A DNA stretch of 42,878 nt from Dehalococcoidia bacterium (lineage in GTDB: Bacteria > Chloroflexota > Dehalococcoidia > Dehalococcoidales > W498): NCBI GenBank assembly GCA_011191875.1, contig DUFC01000031.1, positions 1 to 42,878 on the forward strand, given 5' to 3'. Of the stretch, positions 23,645-32,196 are shown piece by piece. The position numbers and the translations under genes are program-made. The first letter of the stretch is position 1; every line of letters begins with the position of its first letter. The notes beneath the pieces were generated by a model. That model saw only the letters and a program-made list of their open reading frames with translations, had not been told where the DNA came from and searched no databases.

Positions 23645-24907
23645 CTACAGCTTTAAAAGTGTCTCCAGGAGCTCGTGATTGGTAACAGGACCAACTACTG
23701 CCAATCGGAGCCGACTGCCTACCAATAGCTCTTGGGCTAGCTGCTTAAGCTCTTCAGCAGTAATGGCATCAATAATGGATGTTACTTGGTCAACACTAAG
23801 AATGCGTCCGGTGAGAATCTCTTGTCCTCCCATCCAACTGGCAACGGTGCGGCTATCCTCCATTCTTAATAGCATGCGTCCTTTAGATAATTCCTTTGCT
23901 TTGGACAGTTCAGATTCAGGGATTACTTCCTTGAGTCGAGATAGTTGCTCCAGGATAGCCGTGATGGTGGCTGGCAGGTTTTTAGGTTCCACACCAGCAT
24001 AAACAGTAGCCGAGCCTGAGTCAAGGAAGTGTGAGACATAGCTATATATACTATAGGCAAGTCCTAGCTTATCACGAATTTCAGTAAATAAGCGGCTGCT
24101 CATACCCTCGCCGAGGATAACATTAAGCAGGTTAAGAGTGAAGCGTTTAGGGTGGTGGAGAGATAAACCGGGTAATGCCAGACACAGGTGGGTTTGTTCA
24201 GTGTCTCTTGTCTCAATAAGTAGTCGACGAGTCTGTTGTTCCTCATAAGCCAGATATCCGAAGCCAGACCGCCGGTTATCCCAGTTACCCAAGGCTTGGC
24301 TAACAGTGGTTACCACCTCCTGGTGCTGGATGTCTCCAGCAATGGTAATTACTGCGTTATCAGGTGTATATTGACCTGCCCGGTAATCAAGCATCATATC
24401 CCTAGTAATGGCAGCAACTGATTCCTTGCTACCAGCTATATCACGTCCCAGAGGATGATTGTACCATAGAAGCTCATCAATGAGCATATCAACTCGCTGT
24501 ATCGGTGAATCCTTACTCATATGAATCTCTTCAATGATGACCTGGCGCTCTCGTTCAATATCCTGAGGGTCAAACTTGGAGTGAACCAGCATATCCACCA
24601 GCACATCCAGAGCGAGGGGGAAGTGGGACTGAGCTACCTTACACCAATAGACAGTTAGTTCTTTATCGGTGCCCCCGTTAAGGATTCCACCGACACCTTC
24701 TATGGTTTCAGAGATTTCTCTGGAGGTTGGTCGCTTTAGCGTGCCTTTAAAGAGTAGGTGCTCAATAAAGTGGGAGATACCTGCCTGGGCTTCAGTCTCA
24801 TATCGGGAACCGACTCCGATAAAGATGCAGATGGATACCGAGCGAGTATGAGGCATAGTGGCAGTGATAATTCGCAGTCCATTATCCAAGGTAGTCTTTT
24901 GATACAA
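23645..24907 (-). CDS. M16 family zinc peptidase (insulinase / processing-peptidase-like)
   Basis: This 420-aa protein starts YQKTTLDNGLRIITATMPHTRSV and carries the inverted zinc motif HFIEH (residues 46-50, then LLFKGT). The downstream Glu-rich helix (ERERQVIIEEIHM) should provide the third ligand. The C-terminal M16 inactive-type domain follows. Size and sequence match single-chain bacterial M16 peptidases such as the YmxG/PqqL group. The start is TTG 24907 with AGAGGTG 7 nt upstream. The 5' region is unusually long and structured (24961-25339). Confidence 0.9.
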   Translation of the reverse strand: MYQKTTLDNGLRIITATMPHTRSVSICIFIGVGSRYETEAQAGISHFIEHLLFKGTLKRPTSREISETIEGVGGILNGGTDKELTVYWCKVAQSHFPLALDVLVDMLVHSKFDPQDIERERQVIIEEIHMSKDSPIQRVDMLIDELLWYNHPLGRDIAGSKESVAAITRDMMLDYRAGQYTPDNAVITIAGDIQHQEVVTTVSQALGNWDNRRSGFGYLAYEEQQTRRLLIETRDTEQTHLCLALPGLSLHHPKRFTLNLLNVILGEGMSSRLFTEIRDKLGLAYSIYSYVSHFLDSGSATVYAGVEPKNLPATITAILEQLSRLKEVIPESELSKAKELSKGRMLLRMEDSRTVASWMGGQEILTGRILSVDQVTSIIDAITAEELKQLAQELLVGSRLRLAVVGPVTNHELLETLLKL

Positions 24908-24977
24908 TAATTCACCTCTCTAAATATAAGAATATTCCAACGGTATTCCTAATTAAGGTCAATTTAAGAGTAGTCCG

Positions 24978-25040
24978 GAGGGGTTTTGCCCCTCTTTTTA
25001 TTCTCTCTCCCTCATGACAGGGATATATATTCCTATCATG
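24978..25040 (+). repeat. modular repeat, copy 3, with nested AT-rich palindrome
   Basis: GAGGGG (24978-24983) pairs with CCCCTC (24989-24994), followed by T-rich DNA and CTCTCTCCCT. A 28-bp near-palindrome then runs from CATGACAGGGATA to TATTCCTATCATG (25013-25040). The palindrome is shared with 41789-41814. Confidence 0.65.
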
Positions 25041-25043
25041 AAA

Positions 25044-25303
25044 AGTGGAGGTCACTTTGGGAAGTGCCCTCCACTGATCGGTCTATTATATCTCGAGCCC
25101 AACTCACTTGCGGTGTTCACCACCGCATGAGGTCTCTCTTTCACGAGACTGACCTCTAACTCACTCTACCGAGCCGAGTTCGAGTTCCATCTGCCCCGCC
25201 TTCCGGCAGGGCATCTACTGTCCACCTGCCACACTCCGAACATTGCATGAATCCTCATTACGCATCTCCCGGAGTTAGATTCAATTGCTACAGGTGATTC
25301 CTT
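25044..25303 (-). ncRNA. candidate structured RNA or long 5' leader upstream of the M16 peptidase gene
   Basis: Five successive hairpins lie in the direction of transcription: ACTCCG/CGGAGT (25233-25275), GCCCTGCC with GGAA tetraloop and GGCGGGGC (25193-25212), GAGGTC/GACCTC with an inner TCTC/GAGA (25129-25156), TGCGGTG/CACCGCA (25109-25127), and AGTGGAGG/CCTCCACT with an inner CACTT/AAGTG (25044-25075). A promoter candidate lies just upstream. It matches no RNA family I can recognise; a riboswitch, small RNA or repeat debris are all possible. Confidence 0.4.
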
Positions 25304-25310
25304 CATACTA

Positions 25311-25339
25311 ATTTAACCACAGTTTGCTTTAATTGTCAA
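25311..25339 (-). promoter_or_regulatory. promoter candidate for the structured leader
   Basis: On the minus strand, a perfect TTGACA (25339-25334), a 17-bp spacer and TTAAAT (25316-25311). Confidence 0.55.
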
Positions 25340-25419
25340 GTTTTAGTTCTGGCATCACTAACCCAACGCGCTTTGTTATTTTATTCATAATCCTTGAAAG
25401 CCACAACCAGTACCTCAAA

Positions 25420-25448
25420 TTGACTTCGCTGCTGGGCACTGGTAACAT
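25420..25448 (+). promoter_or_regulatory. lysA promoter, near-leaderless
   Basis: TTGACT (25420-25425), a 17-bp spacer and TAACAT (25443-25448). The -10 box ends 7 nt before the chosen lysA ATG. Confidence 0.55.
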
Positions 25449-25455
25449 TGGGGAA

Positions 25456-26763
25456 ATGGTGCCTAAACTTTCTCTGTTTCCACTAACTGCTGGAGTGAAT
25501 GACCAAGGTCATCTCATAATTGGTGGCTGCGATACTGTGGAGCTAGCCACTGAGTTTGGTACGCCGCTATACCTCTTTGATGAGTTTAGCTTGCGCAGTA
25601 AATGCACCGAGTTCAGAGAGGAGTTCGGTCAGCGCCATACTGATACTACAGTTATTTACGCCTGTAAAGCTTTTTTAAATCAGGCTCTGGCACTCATCTT
25701 AAACGAGGAGGGTCTGGGACTGGATGTAGTCTCTACTGGGGAGCTTACTATTGCTCAGTCGGTTGGTTTCCCTCTAGATAGGGTCTATTTCCACGGTAAT
25801 AATAAATCAGCCGAGGAAATCAGGCTAGCCCTGGAGTGGCATATTGGTCGCATCGTGGTTGACAATGGGCACGAGCTTAAAATGCTAGGTGAAGTGGCTG
25901 GGGAGCAGGGGTATATACCTGATATATTGCTCAGGATATCTCCCGGTGTAGACCCTCATACTCATAAGTATATTGCTACCGGCGTTGTTGATAGTAAGTT
26001 TGGTTTCCCTTTAGCTAGTGCAGAGGAGGCGGTGGCTCAAGCTATGTCAACGCCCAGTCTGAATCTGGTAGGATTAGACTTCCATCTGGGCTCTCTTATC
26101 TTTGAGACAGAGCCATACCAGCAAGCTATTGAGTTTATACTCAACTTGGCGGCGAAAATGAAGCAGAAATATGGCTTTGAACTCAAGGAACTAAATATTG
26201 GCGGAGGCTTTGCCATTCAGTATACCCTGGATTCTCCAGCGCCACCGGTATCTATCTATGCTGAGGCGATAACAGCTAAGATTATAAGTAGATGCCGGGA
26301 GCTAAAGCTGACATTGCCAAGGCTTATTGTTGAGCCGGGAAGGGCAGTAATAGGACAGGCTGGGGTAGCCCTATATAAGGTAGGGGTGGTTAAAGACATA
26401 ACCGGTGTCAGGTGCTATGTTTCAGTGGATGGCGGCATGGCTGATAATATCCGCCCTGCTCTTTATGGAGCTAAATATGAGGCAGTGGTGGCTAATAAGG
26501 TGTTAGAAGAAGCAGCAGGCAAGGTTACTATTGCTGGTAAGTTTTGTGAGTCTGGTGATATATTAGTAAAAGATATTAATCTGCCCCCGGTTTCAGCCGG
26601 TGATTTTATAGCTATACCTGACTGTGGCGCATATTGCTTACCACAGGCAACTAATTATAACGCCTCACTTAAACCGGCTGTAGTTCTAGTCAAGGATGGT
26701 AAGGCACGTCTTATTCGGCGCCGCGAGACCTTTGATGACCTAACCAAATGTGATTTAATTTGA
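25456..26763 (+). CDS. lysA: diaminopimelate decarboxylase
   Basis: LysA decarboxylates meso-diaminopimelate to lysine using PLP. The 435-aa protein (from ATG 25456) shows TPLYLFDEFSLR, the PLP-lysine segment VIYACKAFLNQAL, LDFHLGSLI, ELNIGGGFAIQY, IVEPGRAVIGQAG, the CESGDIL active-site cysteine motif and DCGAYCLP. A longer reading frame extends upstream, but homology begins at LFPLTAGVND. GTG 25459 is an equally possible start. It is followed by holB, whose Shine-Dalgarno overlaps the lysA stop codon. Confidence 0.93.
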   Translation: MVPKLSLFPLTAGVNDQGHLIIGGCDTVELATEFGTPLYLFDEFSLRSKCTEFREEFGQRHTDTTVIYACKAFLNQALALILNEEGLGLDVVSTGELTIAQSVGFPLDRVYFHGNNKSAEEIRLALEWHIGRIVVDNGHELKMLGEVAGEQGYIPDILLRISPGVDPHTHKYIATGVVDSKFGFPLASAEEAVAQAMSTPSLNLVGLDFHLGSLIFETEPYQQAIEFILNLAAKMKQKYGFELKELNIGGGFAIQYTLDSPAPPVSIYAEAITAKIISRCRELKLTLPRLIVEPGRAVIGQAGVALYKVGVVKDITGVRCYVSVDGGMADNIRPALYGAKYEAVVANKVLEEAAGKVTIAGKFCESGDILVKDINLPPVSAGDFIAIPDCGAYCLPQATNYNASLKPAVVLVKDGKARLIRRRETFDDLTKCDLI

Positions 26764-26774
26764 GGAGACTTTGG

Positions 26775-27791
26775 ATGTGGCAGGTAGTTGGGCAACATAG
26801 GGTTGTATCCTTACTCCAGCGCAGTCTGGAGAAAGGGGTTGCGGCTCACGCCTATCTTTTGGTTGGTCCACCTCATGTGGGTAAGATGACCCTGGCTTCA
26901 AATCTAGCGCAGGCGTTGAACTGTGAGGCAGAAGAACCCCCCTGCAGTGAGTGTGCTTCATGTCAAAAAATAGCTTTGGGAAAACACGCTGATGTCCAGA
27001 TTATAGGTTTGACCCAAAATAGGGATTCAGCCGAGGCTAAGCCCCAGGTAGAGATTAGCATTGACCAGATTAGACAAATGCAGCACTCGGCTAGTTTGCC
27101 CCCCTTTGAAGGCAGATATAAGGTATTTATTATAGATAAGGCTGAGCGATTATCAACCGAAGCGGCTAACTGCCTGCTTAAAGCTTTAGAAGAGCCTGTA
27201 GACAAGGTAATCTTTATCCTGCTAACTACCAGTGACAGGCTCCTACCAGCCACTGTAGTCTCTCGTTGCCAACGGCTGGAGTTATCCCCTATGGCAGCTA
27301 CCGAGGTAGAGGCTGCCCTTAATAGTAGCTGGGGTATTGAGCCACAAAAAGCTAAGCTTCTGGCTAGGCTTTGCCACGGCTGCCCGGGTTGGGCAGTATC
27401 GGCTGCCCTTGATGATGATTTGCTCAAGCTTCGTGCCAAGAGACTAGATAGATTGTTTGATATTACTGATGCTGATTATGAGGAGCGTTTTGCTTATGCT
27501 GCTCAGTTGGCAACTCAGTTCAGCCAAACTAGGGGATCGGTTGAGGAGGAACTAGATTTGTGGCTTGACTCGTGGCGTGACCTATTATTAGTTAAGGCAG
27601 AGTGTAGTGATATTATTACCAATGTTGATCGTTTAGCCAGGCTGATTGAGGTGGCTAGGAGTTATAGTCTAACTCAAATAAAGGCTGTTATTAGTAGCCT
27701 TCAGGCGGCTGGAGAGCAGCTTAGACAGAATGCCAATCCACGGCTAGTGCTGGAGGTGCTGATGCTTAATATACCTAGGAGGTGTATTTAA
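26775..27791 (+). CDS. holB: DNA polymerase III delta' subunit
   Basis: HolB is a clamp-loader subunit that helps load the sliding clamp. The 338-aa protein has an AAA+ domain: VVGQHRVVSLLQRSL, P-loop GPPHVGKM, the zinc cysteines CSECASC, and IIDKAERLSTEAANCLLKALEEP, then the SRC motif in TVVSRCQRLEL. The P-loop ends GKM instead of GK[ST], which fits delta' as a non-hydrolysing subunit. ATG 26775 has GAGGAG at 7 nt that overlaps the lysA stop, so the two are translationally coupled. The following ricT gives the holB-ricT order known in Firmicutes. Confidence 0.9.
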   Translation: MWQVVGQHRVVSLLQRSLEKGVAAHAYLLVGPPHVGKMTLASNLAQALNCEAEEPPCSECASCQKIALGKHADVQIIGLTQNRDSAEAKPQVEISIDQIRQMQHSASLPPFEGRYKVFIIDKAERLSTEAANCLLKALEEPVDKVIFILLTTSDRLLPATVVSRCQRLELSPMAATEVEAALNSSWGIEPQKAKLLARLCHGCPGWAVSAALDDDLLKLRAKRLDRLFDITDADYEERFAYAAQLATQFSQTRGSVEEELDLWLDSWRDLLLVKAECSDIITNVDRLARLIEVARSYSLTQIKAVISSLQAAGEQLRQNANPRLVLEVLMLNIPRRCI

Positions 27792-27798
27792 ATAAAGC

Positions 27799-28638
27799 AT
27801 GGCTGAGATTGTTGGTATCCGTTTCAAACGAGCCGGTAAAGTATATTACTTCGACCCGGCAGGTATTACCCTTGAGGCAAATGACTATGTAGTAGTCAAG
27901 ACAAGTCGTGGTCTGGAGTTGGGGCGAGTAGTTATTTCCCCCAAGCAGGTATTAGCTAACGAGGTAACCACGCCGTTGAAGTCGATACTGCGTAAGGCAG
28001 AAGCCGAGGATATTAAGCATGCCCAGGAATTTGAGAGTAAGGAACAGGAGGCTTTAGCTGAATGTGGTAAGCTGATTGCCAAACTAGATCTGTCAATGAA
28101 ACTACTATCTGCTGAATACAATCTTGATGGTAGCCGCCTTACCTTTCTGTTTAGTGCTGACGAAAGGGTTGATTTCCGTGAGTTGGTTCGTGAGTTAACT
28201 AATCGTTTTAAGCTACGGGTGGAACTTAGGCAAGTAGGAGCAAGAGATGAAGCCAAGCTGATAGGCGGCTTTGGTAGGTGTGGGCGTCCTTTATGTTGCA
28301 TGAGTTTCCTAAGCGAGTTTGCTCCAGTTTCTATCCGAATGGCCAAGGAACAGGATTTACCCCTCAACCCGATGAAGATATCAGGTGTTTGCGGTAGGCT
28401 ACTATGTTGCTTGGTCTATGAGAGTGAGCAATACCACAATATGAAGGGGAAAATGCCCAAAGAGGGTCAGCAGGTATCTACAGCTATGGGAGTAGCTATA
28501 GTAGTCGGGGGTAACCCACTGAAGGAAACGGTGTTGGTTGAACTGGAGAGCAGGGCGACTGTAGAGTTACCGCTCAGTGAGGTTACCGTTGAAGGTGAGC
28601 ATCTAGATAAGCGACAGAAGGAACGGGGGAAGAGGTAA
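27799..28638 (+). CDS. ricT: PSP1 domain protein, RicT/YaaT-like
   Basis: This 279-aa protein carries the PSP1 C-terminal domain with the family cysteine pattern FGRCGRPLCCMSFLSEF and ISGVCGRLLCCLVYE. In B. subtilis, RicT (YaaT) forms a complex with RicA and RicF that holds [4Fe-4S] clusters and helps RNase Y mature mRNAs. Upstream residues GIRFKRAGKVYYFDPAG match the N-terminal domain. It lies 7 nt after holB. Its stop codon directly abuts that of the convergent HNH gene (28638/28639). Confidence 0.9.
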   Translation: MAEIVGIRFKRAGKVYYFDPAGITLEANDYVVVKTSRGLELGRVVISPKQVLANEVTTPLKSILRKAEAEDIKHAQEFESKEQEALAECGKLIAKLDLSMKLLSAEYNLDGSRLTFLFSADERVDFRELVRELTNRFKLRVELRQVGARDEAKLIGGFGRCGRPLCCMSFLSEFAPVSIRMAKEQDLPLNPMKISGVCGRLLCCLVYESEQYHNMKGKMPKEGQQVSTAMGVAIVVGGNPLKETVLVELESRATVELPLSEVTVEGEHLDKRQKERGKR

Positions 28639-29145
28639 CTATTGAGGGAGGTATTTTTGCCACTCACTCTGGGTTTGTAGGTAGTGGTAGGGGATGTAGA
28701 AAGAGCTGTTACCCCGTGGGGGGTTAGGTTGATGGATTAATCTCATCCCAGCTTGTTCTGGAGTTCTGCCCGCCTTATGCCGATTACAGGGTACACAGGC
28801 ACTAACCACATTTTCCCATGTGTGTTCGCCGCCACGATGCCGGGGAATAACATGGTCTAAGGTAAGTTGCCTAATTTCTTTACCACAATACTGGCAGGTA
28901 TATTGGTCACGATTAAAAACCTCAAGCCGAGTTAGCTTTCTCTCATGGCGAGGGCGCTTAATCATATAAGCCAATCGGATCACTGAAGGGAGAAGAAAAA
29001 CATCATTGGCTGAGTGGATAAATCCTGAACCATTCTCCAATATCTCAGCCTTACCGTGATAGAGTAACACTATTGCTCGCCGGGCTCGACATATATTAAG
29101 CGGCTCATAGTTCTGATTTAGCACTAGGACGGGGAGATTTACCAT
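28639..29145 (-). CDS. HNH endonuclease family protein
   Basis: This 168-aa protein has a conserved N-terminus (VNLPVLVLNQNYEPLNICRA) and a C-terminal HNH motif: CQYCGKE, LTLDHVIPRHRGGEHTWENV and CVPCNRHKAGRT. The two CxxC pairs bind structural zinc and the Asp-His is the metal/catalytic site. This widespread chromosomal family has no settled role; DNA repair or nicking is likely, and it is not part of a restriction system here. It lies 112 nt after the helicase-loader gene on the same strand and shares its stop boundary with ricT. Confidence 0.88.
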   Translation of the reverse strand: MVNLPVLVLNQNYEPLNICRARRAIVLLYHGKAEILENGSGFIHSANDVFLLPSVIRLAYMIKRPRHERKLTRLEVFNRDQYTCQYCGKEIRQLTLDHVIPRHRGGEHTWENVVSACVPCNRHKAGRTPEQAGMRLIHQPNPPRGNSSFYIPYHYLQTQSEWQKYLPQ

Positions 29146-29257
29146 ATCTAAGACTTCTCTCTATACGAAGATTAGCTTATTCTACTAAAAACCCCCTGGC
29201 TATGCAAGTTTGATTTGGTTACCGTTGATAAACGGCTTCGGTGGGGATTTCGTAGCT

Positions 29258-30109
29258 TCAGCGTTCTTTTCTAGTACGGCGAGACATCTTTTTGGGGCTA
29301 GCCCGTCTATCGCTCCGGTAGTCAGGAGCAATGATAGCAAATACCAGGCTGATCTTAGGGTCTACTAGTCGGGAGCTGACGCGACTCTCAATCTCATCCA
29401 GTGAGCAGCAGGTGGTAATTACCGTCGCCAGCCGGGCATTATAGCGGTAGTTTATAACCTGGTAAAGCTTTTCCTGTGCCCAGGGTGTGGTTGACTGCTC
29501 ACCGAAGTCATCCAGGATAAGCAGTGGTGTATTCTTTACTTCTTCAAAGAGTTGGTCATAGGATACCTTGCTTTCAGGGCTAAAAGTATAACGGAGGTGG
29601 TCAAGTAAATCAGGCACTACTACGAATAAAACCGTCTTACCGGCTTGAAGGCGGTAATTAGCGATAGCTGCTGCCAGATGGGTTTTACCACAGCCGTTAA
29701 CACCTTCGAACACTACCCAACCGTCGGGAGATTGGGCGAAGTTAACGGCTAAGTCAAAGGCCATTTCCAGGTTCTGACGTTGCTCTGGCAGCAGATTAAC
29801 CCGTTTCAAGTCAAAATTGGCAAATGTCATAGTGCTGTGTAGTTTTGCCAGACCGCTATACCGCTGTAAACGAGCTTGGCGCTCCTTTTCTATTTCTTCC
29901 CGGACGCAGCGGCAGGCAATAACCTGACCATAATCCGGCTTCCCTGAGGCTAGAAGAGGATGAACAAACCCCGTCCCTTTGCAGATGGGACAGTTCGAGC
30001 TTGGTGAGGTATCTTCTAGCTCTTCAGCGCCTGACCATGTGCCCATACTCGCCTTTAAAGTATCTGTCTGGGCTTGTCTTCTGTGTAGAATCTCTCCTAT
30101 ATGTTCCAT
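29258..30109 (-). CDS. DnaI/DnaC-like AAA+ helicase loader
   Basis: This 283-aa ATPase has an N-terminal zinc-binding region (CPICKGTGF, then ACRCVREE), the helicase-interacting part of DnaI-type loaders. The AAA+ core shows Walker A GVNGCGKTHLAAAIANY and Walker B LLILDDFGEQ. It should load the DnaB hexamer onto DNA. The C-terminus is very basic (RRASPKKMSRRTRKER). ATG 30109 with AAGGT upstream puts the first 86 nt inside the DnaD-like gene, so the two are tightly coupled. An IstB transposition helper is unlikely, given the neighbouring dnaB and dnaD. Confidence 0.88.
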   Translation of the reverse strand: MEHIGEILHRRQAQTDTLKASMGTWSGAEELEDTSPSSNCPICKGTGFVHPLLASGKPDYGQVIACRCVREEIEKERQARLQRYSGLAKLHSTMTFANFDLKRVNLLPEQRQNLEMAFDLAVNFAQSPDGWVVFEGVNGCGKTHLAAAIANYRLQAGKTVLFVVVPDLLDHLRYTFSPESKVSYDQLFEEVKNTPLLILDDFGEQSTTPWAQEKLYQVINYRYNARLATVITTCCSLDEIESRVSSRLVDPKISLVFAIIAPDYRSDRRASPKKMSRRTRKER

Positions 30110-30761
30110 TGTTCTTACCTTCTGATGACCAACGCTCTAGAATCTTAGCAATATATCTCCAGTTTCGCTTATTAAGAGAGACCGCCTCTTTGATAGCATC
30201 CTTAATCCAAGTTACGGGATAGAGTTTCTCCGCCTCGCGAAGTTCATCGGCAATCATGGGGGTTAGCATACCGATGTTCTCTTCGTAAATGGTGAATATA
30301 TCAGGTTGCTCTTCAGGCTCAATACAGGTCTGTCCCTCCGCTTTCACCCCAGGGAGGTGAAGCTCACCATTTTGAATCTTAGTCACAACCCGTCTATCGG
30401 ACTCAGTATTGAGGAAGTAAACATCCTCGGCCACTCCATCTCTATCTAATACTAAGTGAAGGATTGTTCCCCGTTTGACAGCCATATCCAGAGCGTCGCC
30501 CAGTGCCGTATCAGGTGACTTTACGCCCTCCCTGAGGCTAGTCATCAGGCTTCTATTACCTAACAACTCTCGACAAGTAGTGAAACGGGGATAGCCCCGC
30601 TTGCGGTAAAGTGTCTCAAAAATGTGGAGGGTTAATTTTAGCTCAGTAACATCACTGATTTGCGGCAATAGTGCGCTGAAGAAAAGATTGGGTAGGGGGG
30701 TAAACTGCATCTTGGCTGGGAAACCCTTAAACTGCTCCATAGTCAACTTACTCTTCTTCAA
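30024..30761 (-). CDS. DnaD domain primosomal protein
   Basis: In this 245-aa protein the N-terminal half resembles the winged-helix part of DnaD/DnaB-type initiation proteins (FTPLPNLFFSALLPQISDV, ELKLTLHIFETLYRK). The C-terminal DnaD domain is clear: FTIYEENIGMLTPMIADELR, ending NWRYIAKILERW (the YxxxIL-W signature). In Firmicutes DnaD recruits the helicase loader and helicase at oriC and stalled forks. The start is TTG 30761 with GAGGA upstream. It overlaps the loader gene by 86 nt and follows dnaB by 51 nt, giving a dnaB-dnaD-dnaI replication cluster. Confidence 0.88.
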   Translation of the reverse strand: MKKSKLTMEQFKGFPAKMQFTPLPNLFFSALLPQISDVTELKLTLHIFETLYRKRGYPRFTTCRELLGNRSLMTSLREGVKSPDTALGDALDMAVKRGTILHLVLDRDGVAEDVYFLNTESDRRVVTKIQNGELHLPGVKAEGQTCIEPEEQPDIFTIYEENIGMLTPMIADELREAEKLYPVTWIKDAIKEAVSLNKRNWRYIAKILERWSSEGKNNGTYRRDSTQKTSPDRYFKGEYGHMVRR

Positions 30762-30812
30762 CCTGATATCCTCGAACTTAGCTATCGGAATGTGAGCTGA
30801 AGTTTAAATGCT

Positions 30813-32195
30813 TCATAATAGACTTGGCTCTTCACGGGTAATATTGTCGAACTTAGCCAGGTTGTGCATAAAGCGCAATTTTACTTGACCTGTAGGTCCG
30901 TTGCGGTGCTTGGCAATTATGATATCAGCAACCTGGCGTGGATAGTCTCTATCAGGATGCTGGTTTTGCCATTCCTCTTCAGTATAGTAGTATTCATCAC
31001 GGTAGATAAATAGGACTATATCAGCATCCTGTTCAATAGTGCCGCTTTCACGCAGGTCAGAGAGTTGGGGTATGTGTGAAGCTCGCCACTCCACCGCCCG
31101 GCTGAGCTGTGATACGGCTAATACAGACACATTAAGCTCACGAGCTAACGCCTTAAGTGAACGGGAGATAAAGCTAATCTCCTGAACCCTGCCTTCTCCC
31201 CTTCCATCCCCCTGCATCAGTTGCAGGTAGTCGACGATAATAAGATTGATGCCATGCTCATAATGGAGACGGCGGGCTTTACTTCGCATCTCTACTACTC
31301 GGAGTTGGGGAGAATCATCAATATAGATTGGTACTTCGGAGAGGCGACCGGTGGCATCCATAATCCGTCTCTCCTCCTCTTCATTGGGAAGACCAAGACG
31401 AAGCCGCCTTGAATTGACCCCAGATTCACTAGCCAGCATGCGTAGCACCAGTGCCTCTCGTGCCATCTCCAGGCTGAATAGAGCCACGCAAGCCCCTTGC
31501 TCTACAGCGGCATTTCTGGCGATACTAAGGGCTAGGCTTGTTTTACCCATACTGGGTCTACCAGCAACGATAATCAGGTCAGAGCGCTGAAAGCCGCCTA
31601 AGAACTCATCTAGACCAGTGAAATCAGATAACACATAGGGGATTGGCTCAACGTAGCCTTCTACCTCAGCACCGGGGGCAGGAGCAGCAGTTTCAAAGTA
31701 CTTGTCTAGCACCTGGCGGATGTGGATAAAGTCTCGTGGGCTCTGCCCATGACGGAGCCTAAATAGCACATCCTCAGCTCTACTAAGACTGGCATCAACA
31801 TCCGGGTCAGCCTGATAACCTATTACCGCAATTTGATTAGCGGCGGTAATCAGACGGCGCATTACCGATAGGCGATAAACGATTTTAGCATAGTGCTCAA
31901 TATCAAGAGAGGTAGGGCAATTGGATATTAGGTGGCTTAAAAAGGCAGCACCACCACACGCCTCTAGTTTTCCTTGTCGAGCTAGCTCCTGAGCTACTGT
32001 GATCTGGTTTATCGCCTCATCGTGCTGGTAAAGCGATAGGCATACTCTATATATCTGTTGACTTTGTTCATGATAGAAGTCTTCCTTCTCAAGAAAGGTA
32101 GCAATTTTATATATAGCTGTGCCATCTATCAATAGTGAGCCGATAACTGCTTGCTCAGCATCAATATCATGGGGTGGCAATTTTTCGCCATACAC
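30813..32195 (-). CDS. dnaB: replicative DNA helicase DnaB
   Basis: This 460-aa helicase has an N-terminal DnaB domain (PPHDIDAEQAVIGSLLIDG) that binds primase. The RecA-like core shows Walker A IVAGRPSMGKTSLALSIARN, Walker B LIIVDYLQLM, the switch segment VLAVSQLSRAVEWR and DADIVLFIYRDEYY. It unwinds DNA at the replication fork as a hexamer. The start is GTG 32195, just 1 nt after rplI, with AAGGAAA upstream inside rplI, so translation is coupled. No intein is present. Confidence 0.96.
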   Translation of the reverse strand: MYGEKLPPHDIDAEQAVIGSLLIDGTAIYKIATFLEKEDFYHEQSQQIYRVCLSLYQHDEAINQITVAQELARQGKLEACGGAAFLSHLISNCPTSLDIEHYAKIVYRLSVMRRLITAANQIAVIGYQADPDVDASLSRAEDVLFRLRHGQSPRDFIHIRQVLDKYFETAAPAPGAEVEGYVEPIPYVLSDFTGLDEFLGGFQRSDLIIVAGRPSMGKTSLALSIARNAAVEQGACVALFSLEMAREALVLRMLASESGVNSRRLRLGLPNEEEERRIMDATGRLSEVPIYIDDSPQLRVVEMRSKARRLHYEHGINLIIVDYLQLMQGDGRGEGRVQEISFISRSLKALARELNVSVLAVSQLSRAVEWRASHIPQLSDLRESGTIEQDADIVLFIYRDEYYYTEEEWQNQHPDRDYPRQVADIIIAKHRNGPTGQVKLRFMHNLAKFDNITREEPSLL

Positions 32196-32196
32196 T

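Noticed and set aside
24978-25003. Plus-strand rho-independent terminator (GAGGGG/CCCCTC then T-rich)
   Set aside because: No plus-strand gene ends nearby, and the sequence belongs to the modular repeat family.
25333-25455. N-terminal extension of lysA
   Set aside because: The added residues lie in a promoter-bearing region and are outside family homology, which begins at LFPLTAGVND.
24961-25455. Lysine riboswitch or T-box ahead of lysA
   Set aside because: The characteristic lysine-box and T-box sequences are absent, and the strongest promoter in the region points to the minus strand.
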